From the NCBI RefSeq assembly GCF_014873955.1, contig NZ_JADBED010000001.1, forward strand, positions 2,666,001-2,730,000: a stretch of DNA of 64,000 nt, written 5' to 3'. Shown one piece after another: positions 1 to 8,698 of the stretch. Positions within the stretch are counted from its first letter, which is position 1. Each line of letters starts with the position of its first letter. Made by a program: the position numbers and the translations under genes. Source of the stretch: Nesterenkonia lutea. GTDB lineage: Bacteria; Actinomycetota; Actinomycetes; Actinomycetales; Micrococcaceae. A model generated the notes under the pieces. It saw only the letters and a list, made by a program, of their open reading frames with translations, made no database searches and was not told the origin of the DNA.

Positions 1-1224
1 ACCTCCTGCGGCGGCGGGGGGGATGCCGAGGGCACAGCGGAAGATCCTGTGGAGCTGCGCTTCGCGTGGTGGGGTTCCGAGGACCGCAATGCAAGCACCC
101 AAGAGATCATCGATGCCTTCGAGGAAGAGAACCCCGGCATCACGGTCGAAGGCAGCTACAACGACTGGACCGGCTACCAGGACCAGCTCGCCACCCAGGT
201 CGCCTCCGGTGACGGTCCTGACATCGTGCAGCTCGACGACGAATTCATCAGCGAGTACGCCGACCGCGGGTCCTTGCTCGAACTCACCGACGTGGACACA
301 TCCGAGATCGCTCCGGCGGTGGTCGAGGGCGGCCAGGCCGACGGCACGCAGTACGCGATTCCCACCGGTGTCAACGCCCTGGTCATGATGGCCAATCCTC
401 AGCTGTTCGAGGAGGCGGGTGTCGAGATCCCCGACGACACCACCTGGACCTGGGATGACTACCTGGAGATCAGCGAGACCATCCACGAGGAGACCGGCGC
501 CTACGGGACAAACAAGCCCATCGCCCAGACCATGATGATCTGGCTCCGTCAGCACGACAAGTCAATGTTCACGGAGGACGGTGGGATCGGCTTCAACGAG
601 GAGGACGCCGAGGAGTACTTCACCCTGCTGAGCGACATGATGGACTCCAACGCGCTCGCCAGCGCCTCGGAGCTGGTCGAGGAGGAGTCGCAGACGTTGG
701 AGGCAGCGCTGATCGCCACCAACCAGGCGGCCATGGGCATGTCGTGGACCAACCAGCTTCCGGTCATGTCTGAGGCCTCCGGCAATGAGCTCATCCCACT
801 GCGCTTCCCGAGCCCCACCGGAAACGTGGAGGACAACGGCCTCTGGTTCAAGAACACGATGCTCGTCGCTGCCACAGCTTCCACTGACTACCCCGAAGAA
901 GCACAGATGTTCATCGACTTCATGATCAACTCGGAAGAGGCTGGCGAGGCCAACCTCATGGATCGTGGACTTCCTTCCAACCTTCAGGTGCGTGAAAGCG
1001 TCCTGGAGTCGGTCGAAGGTCAGGATCTGGTCGCCGCCGAGTTTGTGGCGGATCTCGATGACGAGATCACCGACTCAGAGGTGCTGCCCCCCGTCGGATT
1101 CACCGGCATCTCGGATGCGTTGACGAACCGTCAGCAGGATGTCTACTTCGACCGGATGACCCCCGCTGAAGCGGCCGAGTCCTTCGTCGCGGATGTTGAA
1201 GAGATCCTTGCCAGCAACGAGTGA
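1..1224 (+). CDS. Sugar ABC transporter substrate-binding lipoprotein, 5' partial
   Basis: The gene enters the window already in frame; 407 codons are visible and the true start lies upstream. The first visible residues read T-S-C-G-G-G-G-D, the end of a lipoprotein signal peptide: the cysteine at bases 7-9 is the likely lipidated residue, so only the secretion signal is missing. The mature part is a family-1 extracellular solute-binding protein, with WWGS near the N-terminus and the hallmark DIVQLDDEF and YADRG segments. It is a clear paralogue of the binding protein at 4206-5492, sharing WWGS, DQLATQ, EYADRGSLL, RGLP and MTPxEAAE blocks. It should capture an oligosaccharide outside the membrane. 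Its permeases are not in the window and may lie upstream. A strong hairpin follows the stop. Confidence 0.93.
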   Translation, partial: TSCGGGGDAEGTAEDPVELRFAWWGSEDRNASTQEIIDAFEEENPGITVEGSYNDWTGYQDQLATQVASGDGPDIVQLDDEFISEYADRGSLLELTDVDTSEIAPAVVEGGQADGTQYAIPTGVNALVMMANPQLFEEAGVEIPDDTTWTWDDYLEISETIHEETGAYGTNKPIAQTMMIWLRQHDKSMFTEDGGIGFNEEDAEEYFTLLSDMMDSNALASASELVEEESQTLEAALIATNQAAMGMSWTNQLPVMSEASGNELIPLRFPSPTGNVEDNGLWFKNTMLVAATASTDYPEEAQMFIDFMINSEEAGEANLMDRGLPSNLQVRESVLESVEGQDLVAAEFVADLDDEITDSEVLPPVGFTGISDALTNRQQDVYFDRMTPAEAAESFVADVEEILASNE

Positions 1225-1260
1225 CCAGCTGAGCATCTGATCGGCAGATCCAGCTGAGCA

Positions 1261-1306
1261 GCCCGCCGTCGTCCCCCCGGCACACTCGGAGGGGGCGGCG
1301 GCGGGC
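1261..1306 (+). terminator. GC-rich hairpin terminator after the first binding-protein gene
   Basis: Bases 1261-1276 pair with 1291-1306 in a 16-bp stem with two G-U wobbles and a 14-base loop. No long T run follows, which is common in high-GC actinobacteria. It separates the binding-protein gene from the rhamnosidase, and makes the GTG at 1309, immediately behind it, an unlikely translation start. Confidence 0.7.
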
Positions 1307-1356
1307 CTGTGTCCGAGCAGCCTTCCAGGCTGCGCATGAGGGAGATTGAGACCAGC

Positions 1357-4014
1357 ATGACGATGACCGAGATTGAACGCCTCCACTCCGGGTTCCGGAA
1401 TCCTGACCCCGCGGCCCGAGCCATGATGCGCTGGTGGTGGTTCGGCCCTGACGTCGCGCGGGGGGACCTGTTGCGAGACCTGAACGACATGGCTGCGGCG
1501 GGCATCGGCGGAGTCGAGTGTTCCTTCGTGTACCCCATGGAGGCAGCCAGTGACACGTTCCTCTCGGACACGTTCCTGGCCGATCTCCGGTTCGCCGCCC
1601 AGGCGGCACAGGATCGTGGACTGCGCTTCGATGTCACACTCGGCTCGGGCTGGCCCTACGGCGGACCGCACATCGATGAGTCCACCGCTTCCCGACGCCT
1701 GCACTGGGAGCGCGAAGAGGTTCTGATGCAGGCCCAGCGCATCCCGATTCCACGCGCGTGGGCCAGCGACCGGTTCATCGCGGGATATATCGGGGAGGGC
1801 ACCCGGTGGGAGGCCCCTGCTTCCTATACGCAGCTCCAGCGCGAGGGTGATCACCTCATCGTCCCTCCCGGCCGCGGGCCCCGCGTGCTGCTCATGGCGA
1901 TCAGCCGGCTCAGCGGCCAGACGCTCAAGCGCGCGGCCAGCGGTGCCGAGGGCTGGGTCCTGGACCACATGAACCCGGCCGCCGCCAGGGCGCATATCCA
2001 GGCTGTGGCCGAGCCGCTGGTCGCCGCAGCAGGAGCGGAGCGCATCGGCACCGTCTTCTGCGACAGCCTTGAGGTCTTCAACGCTGACTGGACCGGCACC
2101 CTGGTCGAGGAGTTCTCCGACCGCCGTGGATATGACCCGTTGCCGCAGCTCTGGCAGCTGACCCTTGCGCAGGGGGCGGGGCGCGAGTTCCAGGCGGACT
2201 TCCACCGCACCCTGACCGAACTGGTCGAGGAGAACTTCGTGCAGGTCTTCGGGGAGTGGGCGCGATCCAGGGGGCTCAGCTTCCGGATCCAGTGCTACGG
2301 GCAGCCCCCGGTCACGATCAGTTCGTATCGTCACGCAGATGCGTTCGAGGGCGAGGGATGGGGGTGGGACACGATCACCGCCTGCCGCTGGGCCAGTTCG
2401 GCGGGGCAGATCTACGGCAAGGAGGTCATCTCCTCCGAGACCTGGACCTGGAATCACTCCCCCTCCTTCCGATCCACGCCGCTGGACATCCTCGGCGAGG
2501 CCCACGACCACCTGCTGATGGGCATCAACCAGTTCGTCGGTCACGGCTGGCCCAGCTCGCCACGACCCGAGACAGACCCGCACTCGCCGGCGGCAGCAGA
2601 GCTTGGACGTGTCTTCTACGCCTCGGCGGCCCTCGACTCACGCAACGCCTGGTGGGACACGGCTCCTGCGCTCTGGGGCACGCTGCACCGGCTGTCCTGG
2701 CTCATGCGCCAAGGGCATCGGCTCTCCCAGGTAGGCGTCTACCTGCCTGCCCGGGACATCTCGACAGGCTTCGGCGGGGCGGGGCGGGTGGACCTGTACA
2801 AGGAATCGAGGCTCCACATCGGCGACGATCTCCCTCACGCCATCCGCACCTCGGGTCTCGACTTCGACCTCTTCGACGACGACGCCGCAGCAGTCCTCGA
2901 TCCCGCCAGGTTTCCGCTCGTGGTGCTTCCCCACGCCCGGGAGATCCCGCCGGAGACGATCGCCTGGCTGCACGCGGTCGAGGAGGCGGGCGGCGTGGTG
3001 CTGGACCTGGGGGGCGCGGCCGGAATCGGTCTGGCCATCACCGACCCAGATGTGGTTCCCGACCACCTTCCCATCACGACCGAGGTTCCGGTGCGAATCC
3101 TCCCTGGAGCGAAGCTCGTTTCGGGCGTGGAATCGGGGGTGGCGAAGAACGAGACCGTGGCCGTCACCACCCGGGCCGTGGGAGCGGCACGGGTGCACTT
3201 CGTGGCGAACACCGGCCAGGCCACGACGGAGGTGGAGTTGATCCTGGCGCCGGCCGGATCGATCGGGAGCGCGGCTCACGACCGCGTCGTCGAGCGCTGG
3301 GACGCCGAGACCGGAGCAGTGCACATGATTCAGCGCTCCTCCGGGCGCGTCCAGCTGATGCTGGAGGCCTATGAGGCCGTGGTGCTGGTCGAACATGGGG
3401 AAACCTCCCGAGCGGAGAGTGCCGACAGTGCCGCATTCACAGGTGCCCCGGATCCGCAGCCCCAGCGGGTCAGCATCGACGGGTGGAGAGTCCAGTTCAC
3501 CGACCAGGACCACTCACAGCCGGTGGAGCTGCCGCATCAGTGGGAGAAGGACCCGGCTCGCAGCCTCTACTCCGGGACCGCGGTCTACACCGCAGCAATC
3601 GAGATCCCCGACAGTGCGCACAGCGTGCTGCTGGATCTGGGTCAGGCGAAGCCGCATGCACTCACGGACCCAGAGGCTGCGGGACTGATGGAGGCGTCCT
3701 TCAGCGCAGAGGTGCTGCCCCCGGTCGGCGCAGCGGCGAAGGTGCTGATCGACGGCGAGGAGGTCGGATTCCTCTGGAAGACGCCATATCGCATCAACCT
3801 CACCGATCGGGTGCGACCGGGAGGCACCCACGAGCTCGCGCTGGTCGTCTCCAATGTGACCAGCCATCGCCTGGCCGCGGACGCGGGGATTCCTCGCCTC
3901 GTGGCCGAATCTCAGCAGTCCTTCGGCCTCCGCTTCGGCATCCAGACCTTGGACCTGGCGCTCGCCGATGTGGCCTCGGGCCTGCTGACCAAACCCACGC
4001 TAAGCATCACTTGA
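1357..4014 (+). CDS. GH106-type alpha-L-rhamnosidase-like glycoside hydrolase
   Basis: The 885-residue product begins with FRNP...ARAMMRWWWFGPDV followed by a segment on leading a change in an AAGIGGVE strand, the N-terminal pattern of the Glyco_hydro_106 family (alpha-L-rhamnosidases acting on rhamnogalacturonan). The GSGWPYGGP segment around residue 100 is also typical, and a jelly-roll-like C-terminal part (FLWKTPYRINLTD, HELALVVSNV) matches the carbohydrate-binding end of these enzymes. There is no signal peptide, so it should work in the cytoplasm on imported oligosaccharides. I chose ATG 1357, preceded by AGGGAG; ATG 1336 and GTG 1309 are in-frame alternatives, the latter too close to the upstream terminator. 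It lies between two paralogous sugar-binding lipoproteins. Family is fairly sure; exact linkage is not. Confidence 0.8.
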   Translation: MTMTEIERLHSGFRNPDPAARAMMRWWWFGPDVARGDLLRDLNDMAAAGIGGVECSFVYPMEAASDTFLSDTFLADLRFAAQAAQDRGLRFDVTLGSGWPYGGPHIDESTASRRLHWEREEVLMQAQRIPIPRAWASDRFIAGYIGEGTRWEAPASYTQLQREGDHLIVPPGRGPRVLLMAISRLSGQTLKRAASGAEGWVLDHMNPAAARAHIQAVAEPLVAAAGAERIGTVFCDSLEVFNADWTGTLVEEFSDRRGYDPLPQLWQLTLAQGAGREFQADFHRTLTELVEENFVQVFGEWARSRGLSFRIQCYGQPPVTISSYRHADAFEGEGWGWDTITACRWASSAGQIYGKEVISSETWTWNHSPSFRSTPLDILGEAHDHLLMGINQFVGHGWPSSPRPETDPHSPAAAELGRVFYASAALDSRNAWWDTAPALWGTLHRLSWLMRQGHRLSQVGVYLPARDISTGFGGAGRVDLYKESRLHIGDDLPHAIRTSGLDFDLFDDDAAAVLDPARFPLVVLPHAREIPPETIAWLHAVEEAGGVVLDLGGAAGIGLAITDPDVVPDHLPITTEVPVRILPGAKLVSGVESGVAKNETVAVTTRAVGAARVHFVANTGQATTEVELILAPAGSIGSAAHDRVVERWDAETGAVHMIQRSSGRVQLMLEAYEAVVLVEHGETSRAESADSAAFTGAPDPQPQRVSIDGWRVQFTDQDHSQPVELPHQWEKDPARSLYSGTAVYTAAIEIPDSAHSVLLDLGQAKPHALTDPEAAGLMEASFSAEVLPPVGAAAKVLIDGEEVGFLWKTPYRINLTDRVRPGGTHELALVVSNVTSHRLAADAGIPRLVAESQQSFGLRFGIQTLDLALADVASGLLTKPTLSIT

Positions 4015-4019
4015 GCAGA

Positions 4020-4042
4020 AGTGATACGTCTGCGGTATCACT
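4020..4042. promoter_or_regulatory. Inverted repeat after the GH106 gene
   Basis: AGTGATAC (4020-4027) and GTATCACT (4035-4042) form a perfect 8-bp inverted repeat with a 7-base spacer, a few bases behind the rhamnosidase stop. It is AT-richer than the surroundings and lacks a T run, so it may be a regulator-binding site as easily as a weak terminator. Confidence 0.4.
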
Positions 4043-4079
4043 GCATGTCGAAGCGGTCACGCATCTGATCGAAACTGCG

Positions 4080-4109
4080 TTGACGTGTCCTGAGTCACAC
4101 ACCTACAGT
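4080..4109 (+). promoter_or_regulatory. Sigma-70-type promoter of the second binding-protein gene
   Basis: TTGACG at 4080-4085 and TACAGT at 4104-4109 are separated by 18 bases, about 97 bases upstream of ATG 4206. This supports separate transcription of the second binding-protein gene from the rhamnosidase before it. Confidence 0.5.
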
Positions 4110-4205
4110 CAAGGGCAACCGCTGTCCCAGTGACGTGATTCACCACTGACCTCTCTTCTGGGCCGGCGCAGCATTCGCACCGTTTCACTCAATGAAGAGG
4201 ACACC

Positions 4206-5492
4206 ATGAAGAACTTTCGGTACACCAAGCTCGCCGCCGCTGCGCTCGTCGGTGCTGTCGCGCTGACCGCCTGCGGCGGGGACGCCGGCGGCGACGGCGG
4301 AGACGAGAACGGCGATGTCACCCTTCGATTCAGCTGGTGGGGATCCGACACGCGGCACCAGGCCACCGAGGAAGCCATCGAGGTGTTCAACGAATCACAC
4401 GACGGCATCACCGTGGAAGGCGAATATGGCGACTGGGGAGGCTACTGGGACCAGCTGGCCACCCAGGCTGCGGGCAATGACGCCCCGGACATCATCCAGA
4501 TGGACGACAAATACCTGCGTGAATACGCCGACCGCGGCAGCCTGCTCGACCTCTCGGACGTGGACACCTCCGAGTTCGACCAGGGCACTCTGGACAACGG
4601 TCGCACCGAGGATGGTCTCTTCGGCATCACCACCGGCATCAACTCCCTCGCCATGGTGACCAACCCCGACATCTTCGAAGAAGCCGGGGTGGAGATGCCC
4701 GATGACAGCTCGTGGACCTGGGAGGACTTCGCCGAGATCTCGGCCGAGATCAGCGAGAGCGGCGATGACGTCTACGGCACCAACAACCCCAATGAACCAG
4801 GCTCGTTCCAGGTCTGGCTGCGTCAGCAGGACACGAACTTCACCACCGAGGACGGCGAGCTCGGCTTCGACCAGGCTCAGGCCGCCGAATACTTCCAGTA
4901 CTGGCTCGACATGGTCGGCAACGGCATGGGCTCGCCGTCGGAGCTCGCCGAGAACCAGGCCCAGGGTCCCGACCAGTCCATGCTGGGCACCGGCACTGCC
5001 GCGATGGCCTCCTGGTGGACCAACCAGCTGGGCGGCCTCACCGATGCCTCGGGTGCTGACCTTGAACTGCTGCGCTTCCCCACCCAGGACGGCAACACCG
5101 ACGAGAGCGGCATGTGGTACAAATCCTCGATGATGCTCTCCGGCTACGCCGGCACTGATCACCCCGAGGAGGTGCAGACCTTCATCGACTGGTTCGTGAA
5201 CTCCGAGGAGGCCGCAGACTTCAACGGCTTCGACCGAGGACTGCCTGCGAACGCGTCGATCCGTGAGTACGTCTTGGAAGATGCCTCGGAGCCGGATCAG
5301 AAGACCGCCGACTTCATCAGCGACATCGAATCCGAGGTGGAGGCCCAGGAGGTCGAGCCCGTTCCGGCTCTGGGCTTCTCCTCCCTGCAGGAGATCCTCT
5401 ACCGCTATGAGTCCGAGGTCTTCTTCGAGTCCATGACTCCGGAAGAGGCCGCCGAGGCCATGATCGGTGAGATGGAGGCCGAGCTGGGCTGA
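4206..5492 (+). CDS. Sugar ABC transporter substrate-binding lipoprotein
   Basis: 428 residues. The N-terminus has lysines, a hydrophobic stretch (LAAAALVGAVALTAC) and a lipobox ending at Cys23, followed by a flexible Gly/Asp linker, so the protein should be anchored on the outer face of the membrane. The rest is a family-1 solute-binding protein with LRFSWWGS at the start, DIIQMDDK, EYADRGSLLDL and FNGFDRGLP. It is highly acidic, a trait often seen in salt-tolerant bacteria. It is paralogous to the gene at the window start. No permease or ATPase is adjacent: it may share the permeases of its paralogue or those at 14343-16243. Start ATG 4206 follows GAAGAGGA. It is followed by a near-perfect terminator. 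Confidence 0.93.
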   Translation: MKNFRYTKLAAAALVGAVALTACGGDAGGDGGDENGDVTLRFSWWGSDTRHQATEEAIEVFNESHDGITVEGEYGDWGGYWDQLATQAAGNDAPDIIQMDDKYLREYADRGSLLDLSDVDTSEFDQGTLDNGRTEDGLFGITTGINSLAMVTNPDIFEEAGVEMPDDSSWTWEDFAEISAEISESGDDVYGTNNPNEPGSFQVWLRQQDTNFTTEDGELGFDQAQAAEYFQYWLDMVGNGMGSPSELAENQAQGPDQSMLGTGTAAMASWWTNQLGGLTDASGADLELLRFPTQDGNTDESGMWYKSSMMLSGYAGTDHPEEVQTFIDWFVNSEEAADFNGFDRGLPANASIREYVLEDASEPDQKTADFISDIESEVEAQEVEPVPALGFSSLQEILYRYESEVFFESMTPEEAAEAMIGEMEAELG

Positions 5493-5529
5493 TCCGGTCG
5501 GGGAGCTGCGCGCTCCCTGTCCAGGACTG

Positions 5530-5570
5530 CAGAGGGAGGGGATGGCCGAGCAGGTCATCCCCTCCCTCTG
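5530..5570 (+). terminator. Perfect 15-bp hairpin terminator
   Basis: Bases 5530-5544 are the exact reverse complement of 5556-5570, with an 11-base loop; the stem is purine-rich on the 5' side. It lies 37 bases after the stop of the binding-protein gene and directly abuts the octamer array. Confidence 0.8.
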
Positions 5571-5698
5571 TGTCGTCATGTCGCCATGTCTCTGTGTCTC
5601 TGTGTCTCTGTGTCTCTGTGTCGCCATGTCTCTGTGTCGCCGTGTCTCTGTGTCGCCATGTCTCTGTGTCGCCATGTCTCTGTGTCGCCGTGTCTCCG
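5571..5698. repeat. Octanucleotide tandem array (16 units)
   Basis: Sixteen consecutive 8-base units made from two main types, TGTCTCTG and TGTCGCCA/G, with four TGTCTCTG units in a row and then strict alternation. The array starts right after the 3' arm of the terminator and ends 27 bases before the chosen start of the SMP-30 gene. Because 8 is not a multiple of 3, all three frames stay open through it and give spurious Cys/Val/Leu/Ser peptides. Copy number probably varies by slippage. Confidence 0.85.
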
Positions 5699-5725
5699 CG
5701 GCGACGGGTCTGTGATGATGATCAG

Positions 5726-6769
5726 GTGAACACCGAAGAAGTCCTCCAGCCGTCAGTGATCTCCTCCGAGTGGGCGCCTGTGGATGACCAGCGCCTCGGC
5801 CTGGGGGAGGGGGCGCGCTTCCTGCAGGACGGGCTCCCGGGGCAGGCCGCTGGCACCGCCGAGGGGGATGGGCCCGATGCACCTTCCGTCCATCACTTCA
5901 TCCTCGTGGACATCCTGGACGGCGACTTCTACTCGACCACGGCGGAACCAGGTTCCGGACTCACCCGCCGCGCACACCTCGATGAGCCGCTGGGGGCTCT
6001 CGCCCCGCTGGGCGGTGGAGATCGTCCTGCCCAGTCGTCCGGGGGGCGCTCGGCTGCCCGGGCAGAGGGCGAGTCGCAGACCGGCTGGGTGGCCGCAGTC
6101 GGCGAGGGTCTCGTCATCCTTGATCAGACGCCGAGCGGGGAACTGGTGATCACCGAACTCCTCGGCAAGCCGGCGGCCGGCAGAGCACAGGTCCCGCTGC
6201 GCATGAACGACGCCGTGGCCGATCCGCACGGACGGTTCTGGGCCGGGGCGATGACCTACGACGGAGATCCGGGGGAGGGGATTGTGCTCCGTCTGGACCC
6301 GGACGGCTCCATCCACATCGTCCTGGAGGGTCTGGCCATCCCCAACGGCCCGGCCTTCACCGCCGACGGCGACACCATGTACCTCTCGGAGACCACCACG
6401 GGATGGATCCGCCGATTCCCCGTGGATGTCTCCAGCGGCGACCTCGGCCCGGGGGAGGATTTCGTCCACGTCAGCGAGGGCGGGCCCGACGGCATGACCG
6501 TGGATGCCGAAGGATGCCTCTGGTCAGCGGTCTGGGGCGCGTCATGTCTGCACCGATATTCCCCTGCCGGAGAGCTGCTGGAGCGCATCCCCGTGCCGGT
6601 GCGTCAGCCGACCAGCATCGCGATCAGTTCCGTGGCTCCCTACCGGGTGATGGTCACCTCGGCCACCCAGCACCTCGACTCGCCCACGCGTCATGATGGC
6701 CGCGTCATCACCGCCGAGGTGAACGTGGCCGGGCGAGCGGCCGTAAGCTACACCCGCAGGCACGCTTAG
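5726..6769 (+). CDS. SMP-30/gluconolactonase/LRE family protein
   Basis: 347 residues from GTG 5726; an upstream-extended frame through the octamer array is not credible. The six-bladed propeller family signature is clear: EGARF near residue 21, RMNDAVADPHGRFWAGAMTYD, then a VLEGLAIPNGPAF strand, and GGPDGMTVDAEGCLWSAVWG. In the family, Glu, two Asn and Asp at these spots hold the divalent metal. Members hydrolyse sugar lactones. Downstream lies an alditol oxidase and then sugar dehydrogenases, so opening of an aldonolactone made by them is plausible. The ribosome-binding site at the chosen start is poor, and GTG 5756 is an alternative. Confidence 0.82.
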   Translation: MNTEEVLQPSVISSEWAPVDDQRLGLGEGARFLQDGLPGQAAGTAEGDGPDAPSVHHFILVDILDGDFYSTTAEPGSGLTRRAHLDEPLGALAPLGGGDRPAQSSGGRSAARAEGESQTGWVAAVGEGLVILDQTPSGELVITELLGKPAAGRAQVPLRMNDAVADPHGRFWAGAMTYDGDPGEGIVLRLDPDGSIHIVLEGLAIPNGPAFTADGDTMYLSETTTGWIRRFPVDVSSGDLGPGEDFVHVSEGGPDGMTVDAEGCLWSAVWGASCLHRYSPAGELLERIPVPVRQPTSIAISSVAPYRVMVTSATQHLDSPTRHDGRVITAEVNVAGRAAVSYTRRHA

Positions 6770-6847
6770 GGAAGAACAAGAAGGCAGAACGTTCCAGGAA
6801 GGAACCACGTGGAGAAGAGTCGCACCCAGGAACAGCAGGGGGTCCAG

Positions 6848-8086
6848 ATGAACTGGGCCAAGAACCTCACCTACTCCGCGAGTCAGCTGGAGCGGCCTCG
6901 CACCGTGGCCGAACTCAGTGAGATCGTGGCCGCCTCGGACCGGGTCAAGGCCCTGGGCAGTCGGCACAGCTTCAGCTCCGTGGCGGACACGACCGGCACC
7001 CTGATCGAGCTCAGCGCCATGCCACGCATCTTCGAGCTCGATGCCGAGGCGCACACCGTCACGATCGATGCTTCCACCCGCTACGGGGACCTGGCCGCCG
7101 CGCTCCAGGCGCGGGGCTGGGCGCTGCCGAACATGGCATCGCTTCCACACATCACCGTCGCCGGCACGGTCGCGACCGGCACCCACGGATCAGGCGACCG
7201 CAATCCGCCGCTGGCCTCCTCGGTCCGCAGCCTGGACATGGTGCTCGCCGATGGGAGCCTGCGCACCTTCACCCGCGGGGCGGCAGACTTCGACGGTGCT
7301 GTGGTCAGTCTCGGCGCCCTGGGCGTGGTCACCCAGCTCACCCTCGATGTGATCCCCAGCTTTCAGCTGCGCCAGGACGTCTACGCCGGTGTCGGATGGG
7401 ACGGGGTGCTGGCCGAGTTCGACGAGCTGACCGCTTCCGCGTACAGCGTGAGTCTGTTCACCCGATGGACCGGTGAGGACTTCGGTCTGGTGTGGATGAA
7501 GTCCACTGCAGAGCCTCCGGCTCAGGTTCTCGGCGTCTCTGCACTGACGCAGGACATCGGCCTCGCCGAGGGCCCTGCCGAATATGCCACGGACCAGTGC
7601 GGGAAGTGGGGCAGCTGGGACCAGCGTCTGCCGCATTTCCGTCTGGACTTCACGCCCAGCAACGGCGAGGAGCTGCAGAGCGAGTATCTGCTGCCGCGCG
7701 AGCACGCGGTCGAGGGGCTGCGCCGCATGCGTGCCCTCGCCGCAGAGATCGAGCCCCTGCTGCTGATCAGCGAGATCCGCACCATGGCCGCGGACGAGCA
7801 GTGGATGAGCGGAGCATTCGACCGGGACACCGTCGGATTCCACTTCACCTGGCGCCAGCGTCCCGCAGAGGTGTCAGAGGTCCTGCTGAAGATCGAGGAG
7901 GAGCTGCTTCCGCTGGAGGCGCGCCCGCACTGGGGCAAGCGCTTCGTCACCACTGAGATCGTCGGCCTGTATCCGCGAGCGGATGATTTCCTCGAGCTCG
8001 CAGCGCGGCTCGACCCCGCCGGCACCTTCCGCAATGACTTCCTGGAACGCATGTTGTTCAGCAGAGCTGCCGAGAAGAAGGAGTAG
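6848..8086 (+). CDS. FAD-dependent alditol/xylitol oxidase-like protein
   Basis: 412 residues from ATG 6848, where NWAKNLTYSA matches the usual start of this family; AGGGGG lies just upstream. GTG 6809, with AGGAAGGA before it, would add 13 residues. The protein has the vanillyl-alcohol-oxidase FAD-binding fold: PRTVAEL, then GSRHSFS with His40 as the expected covalent FAD attachment residue, then GTVATGTHGSG. The C-terminus has HWGKRF near residue 360 and ends with DPAGTFRNDFLERM, as in D-arabinono-lactone oxidase and alditol oxidases. It should oxidise a polyol or sugar lactone with oxygen, giving peroxide. It lies 78 bases after the lactonase gene and 5 bases before the DUF421 gene. Confidence 0.85.
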   Translation: MNWAKNLTYSASQLERPRTVAELSEIVAASDRVKALGSRHSFSSVADTTGTLIELSAMPRIFELDAEAHTVTIDASTRYGDLAAALQARGWALPNMASLPHITVAGTVATGTHGSGDRNPPLASSVRSLDMVLADGSLRTFTRGAADFDGAVVSLGALGVVTQLTLDVIPSFQLRQDVYAGVGWDGVLAEFDELTASAYSVSLFTRWTGEDFGLVWMKSTAEPPAQVLGVSALTQDIGLAEGPAEYATDQCGKWGSWDQRLPHFRLDFTPSNGEELQSEYLLPREHAVEGLRRMRALAAEIEPLLLISEIRTMAADEQWMSGAFDRDTVGFHFTWRQRPAEVSEVLLKIEEELLPLEARPHWGKRFVTTEIVGLYPRADDFLELAARLDPAGTFRNDFLERMLFSRAAEKKE

Positions 8087-8091
8087 AGAAG

Positions 8092-8592
8092 ATGTGGTTC
8101 GACACCTGGGCCGACCTGGGGCGGGTCCTGCTGATCGGGGTCGCGGCCTATGCTGTGCTCGTCGCGGTGATCCGGCTCTCAGGCAAGCGGACGCTCAGTC
8201 AGCTCAATGCCTTCGACTTCATCGTCACGGTCGCCCTCGGCTCCACGCTGGCGACGATCCTGCTCAGCAGCGATGTGTCATGGACCGAAGGTGCATCCGC
8301 GCTGATCCTGCTGGCAGGGCTCCAGTTCGTGCTGGCGTGGATCTCCTCCCGTGTGCCGGCCTTCCGGACGCTGATCACGGCACGCCCGGCGGTCGTCCTC
8401 TGGCACGGGGAGATGCGTCCGGAGGCGCTGCGGCGGAACCGGCTCGCCGAATCAGAGGTGTACCAGGCCGTGCGGAGCAGCGGCTCGGGGGATCTCTCCA
8501 CGATCGCCGCTGTGGTGCTGGAGACCAATGGCAAGCTCAGCGTCATCTCCAGACAGAGCCAGGGGGACGGCTCGGCGCTTCAGGACCTCTGA
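8092..8592 (+). CDS. DUF421 (YetF-like) membrane protein
   Basis: 166 residues. Three hydrophobic segments occupy roughly the first 85 residues, followed by a small cytoplasmic domain. Around residue 30 there is the strongly conserved motif RLSGKRTLSQLNAFDFIVTV, diagnostic of the DUF421/YetF family, and a later VVLWHGEMRPEALRRNRL matches its C-terminal part. The family is widespread and has no settled biochemical role; Bacillus homologues are linked to spore or membrane functions. It starts 5 bases after the alditol oxidase stop, so the two are surely co-transcribed, but I see no metabolic reason for the pairing. Confidence 0.9.
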   Translation: MWFDTWADLGRVLLIGVAAYAVLVAVIRLSGKRTLSQLNAFDFIVTVALGSTLATILLSSDVSWTEGASALILLAGLQFVLAWISSRVPAFRTLITARPAVVLWHGEMRPEALRRNRLAESEVYQAVRSSGSGDLSTIAAVVLETNGKLSVISRQSQGDGSALQDL

Positions 8593-8698
8593 GCGTCCAG
8601 CATTCGGCGCAGCGCGCAGGGTCTCGCGGTGACGTGTTCCACGCCACTCGGCGTATTGTTTCTTCGGACAACATCATCGTCGCCGTGAGGGAGTCTGA

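Noticed and set aside
5571..5698. Octamer array considered as a CRISPR
   Set aside because: Units are 8 bases and contiguous, with no spacers and no cas genes nearby.
5570..5725. Possible N-terminal extension of the SMP-30 protein through the octamer array
   Set aside because: The repeat keeps every frame open, and the peptide is a meaningless Cys/Val/Leu/Ser repeat unlike any family member.
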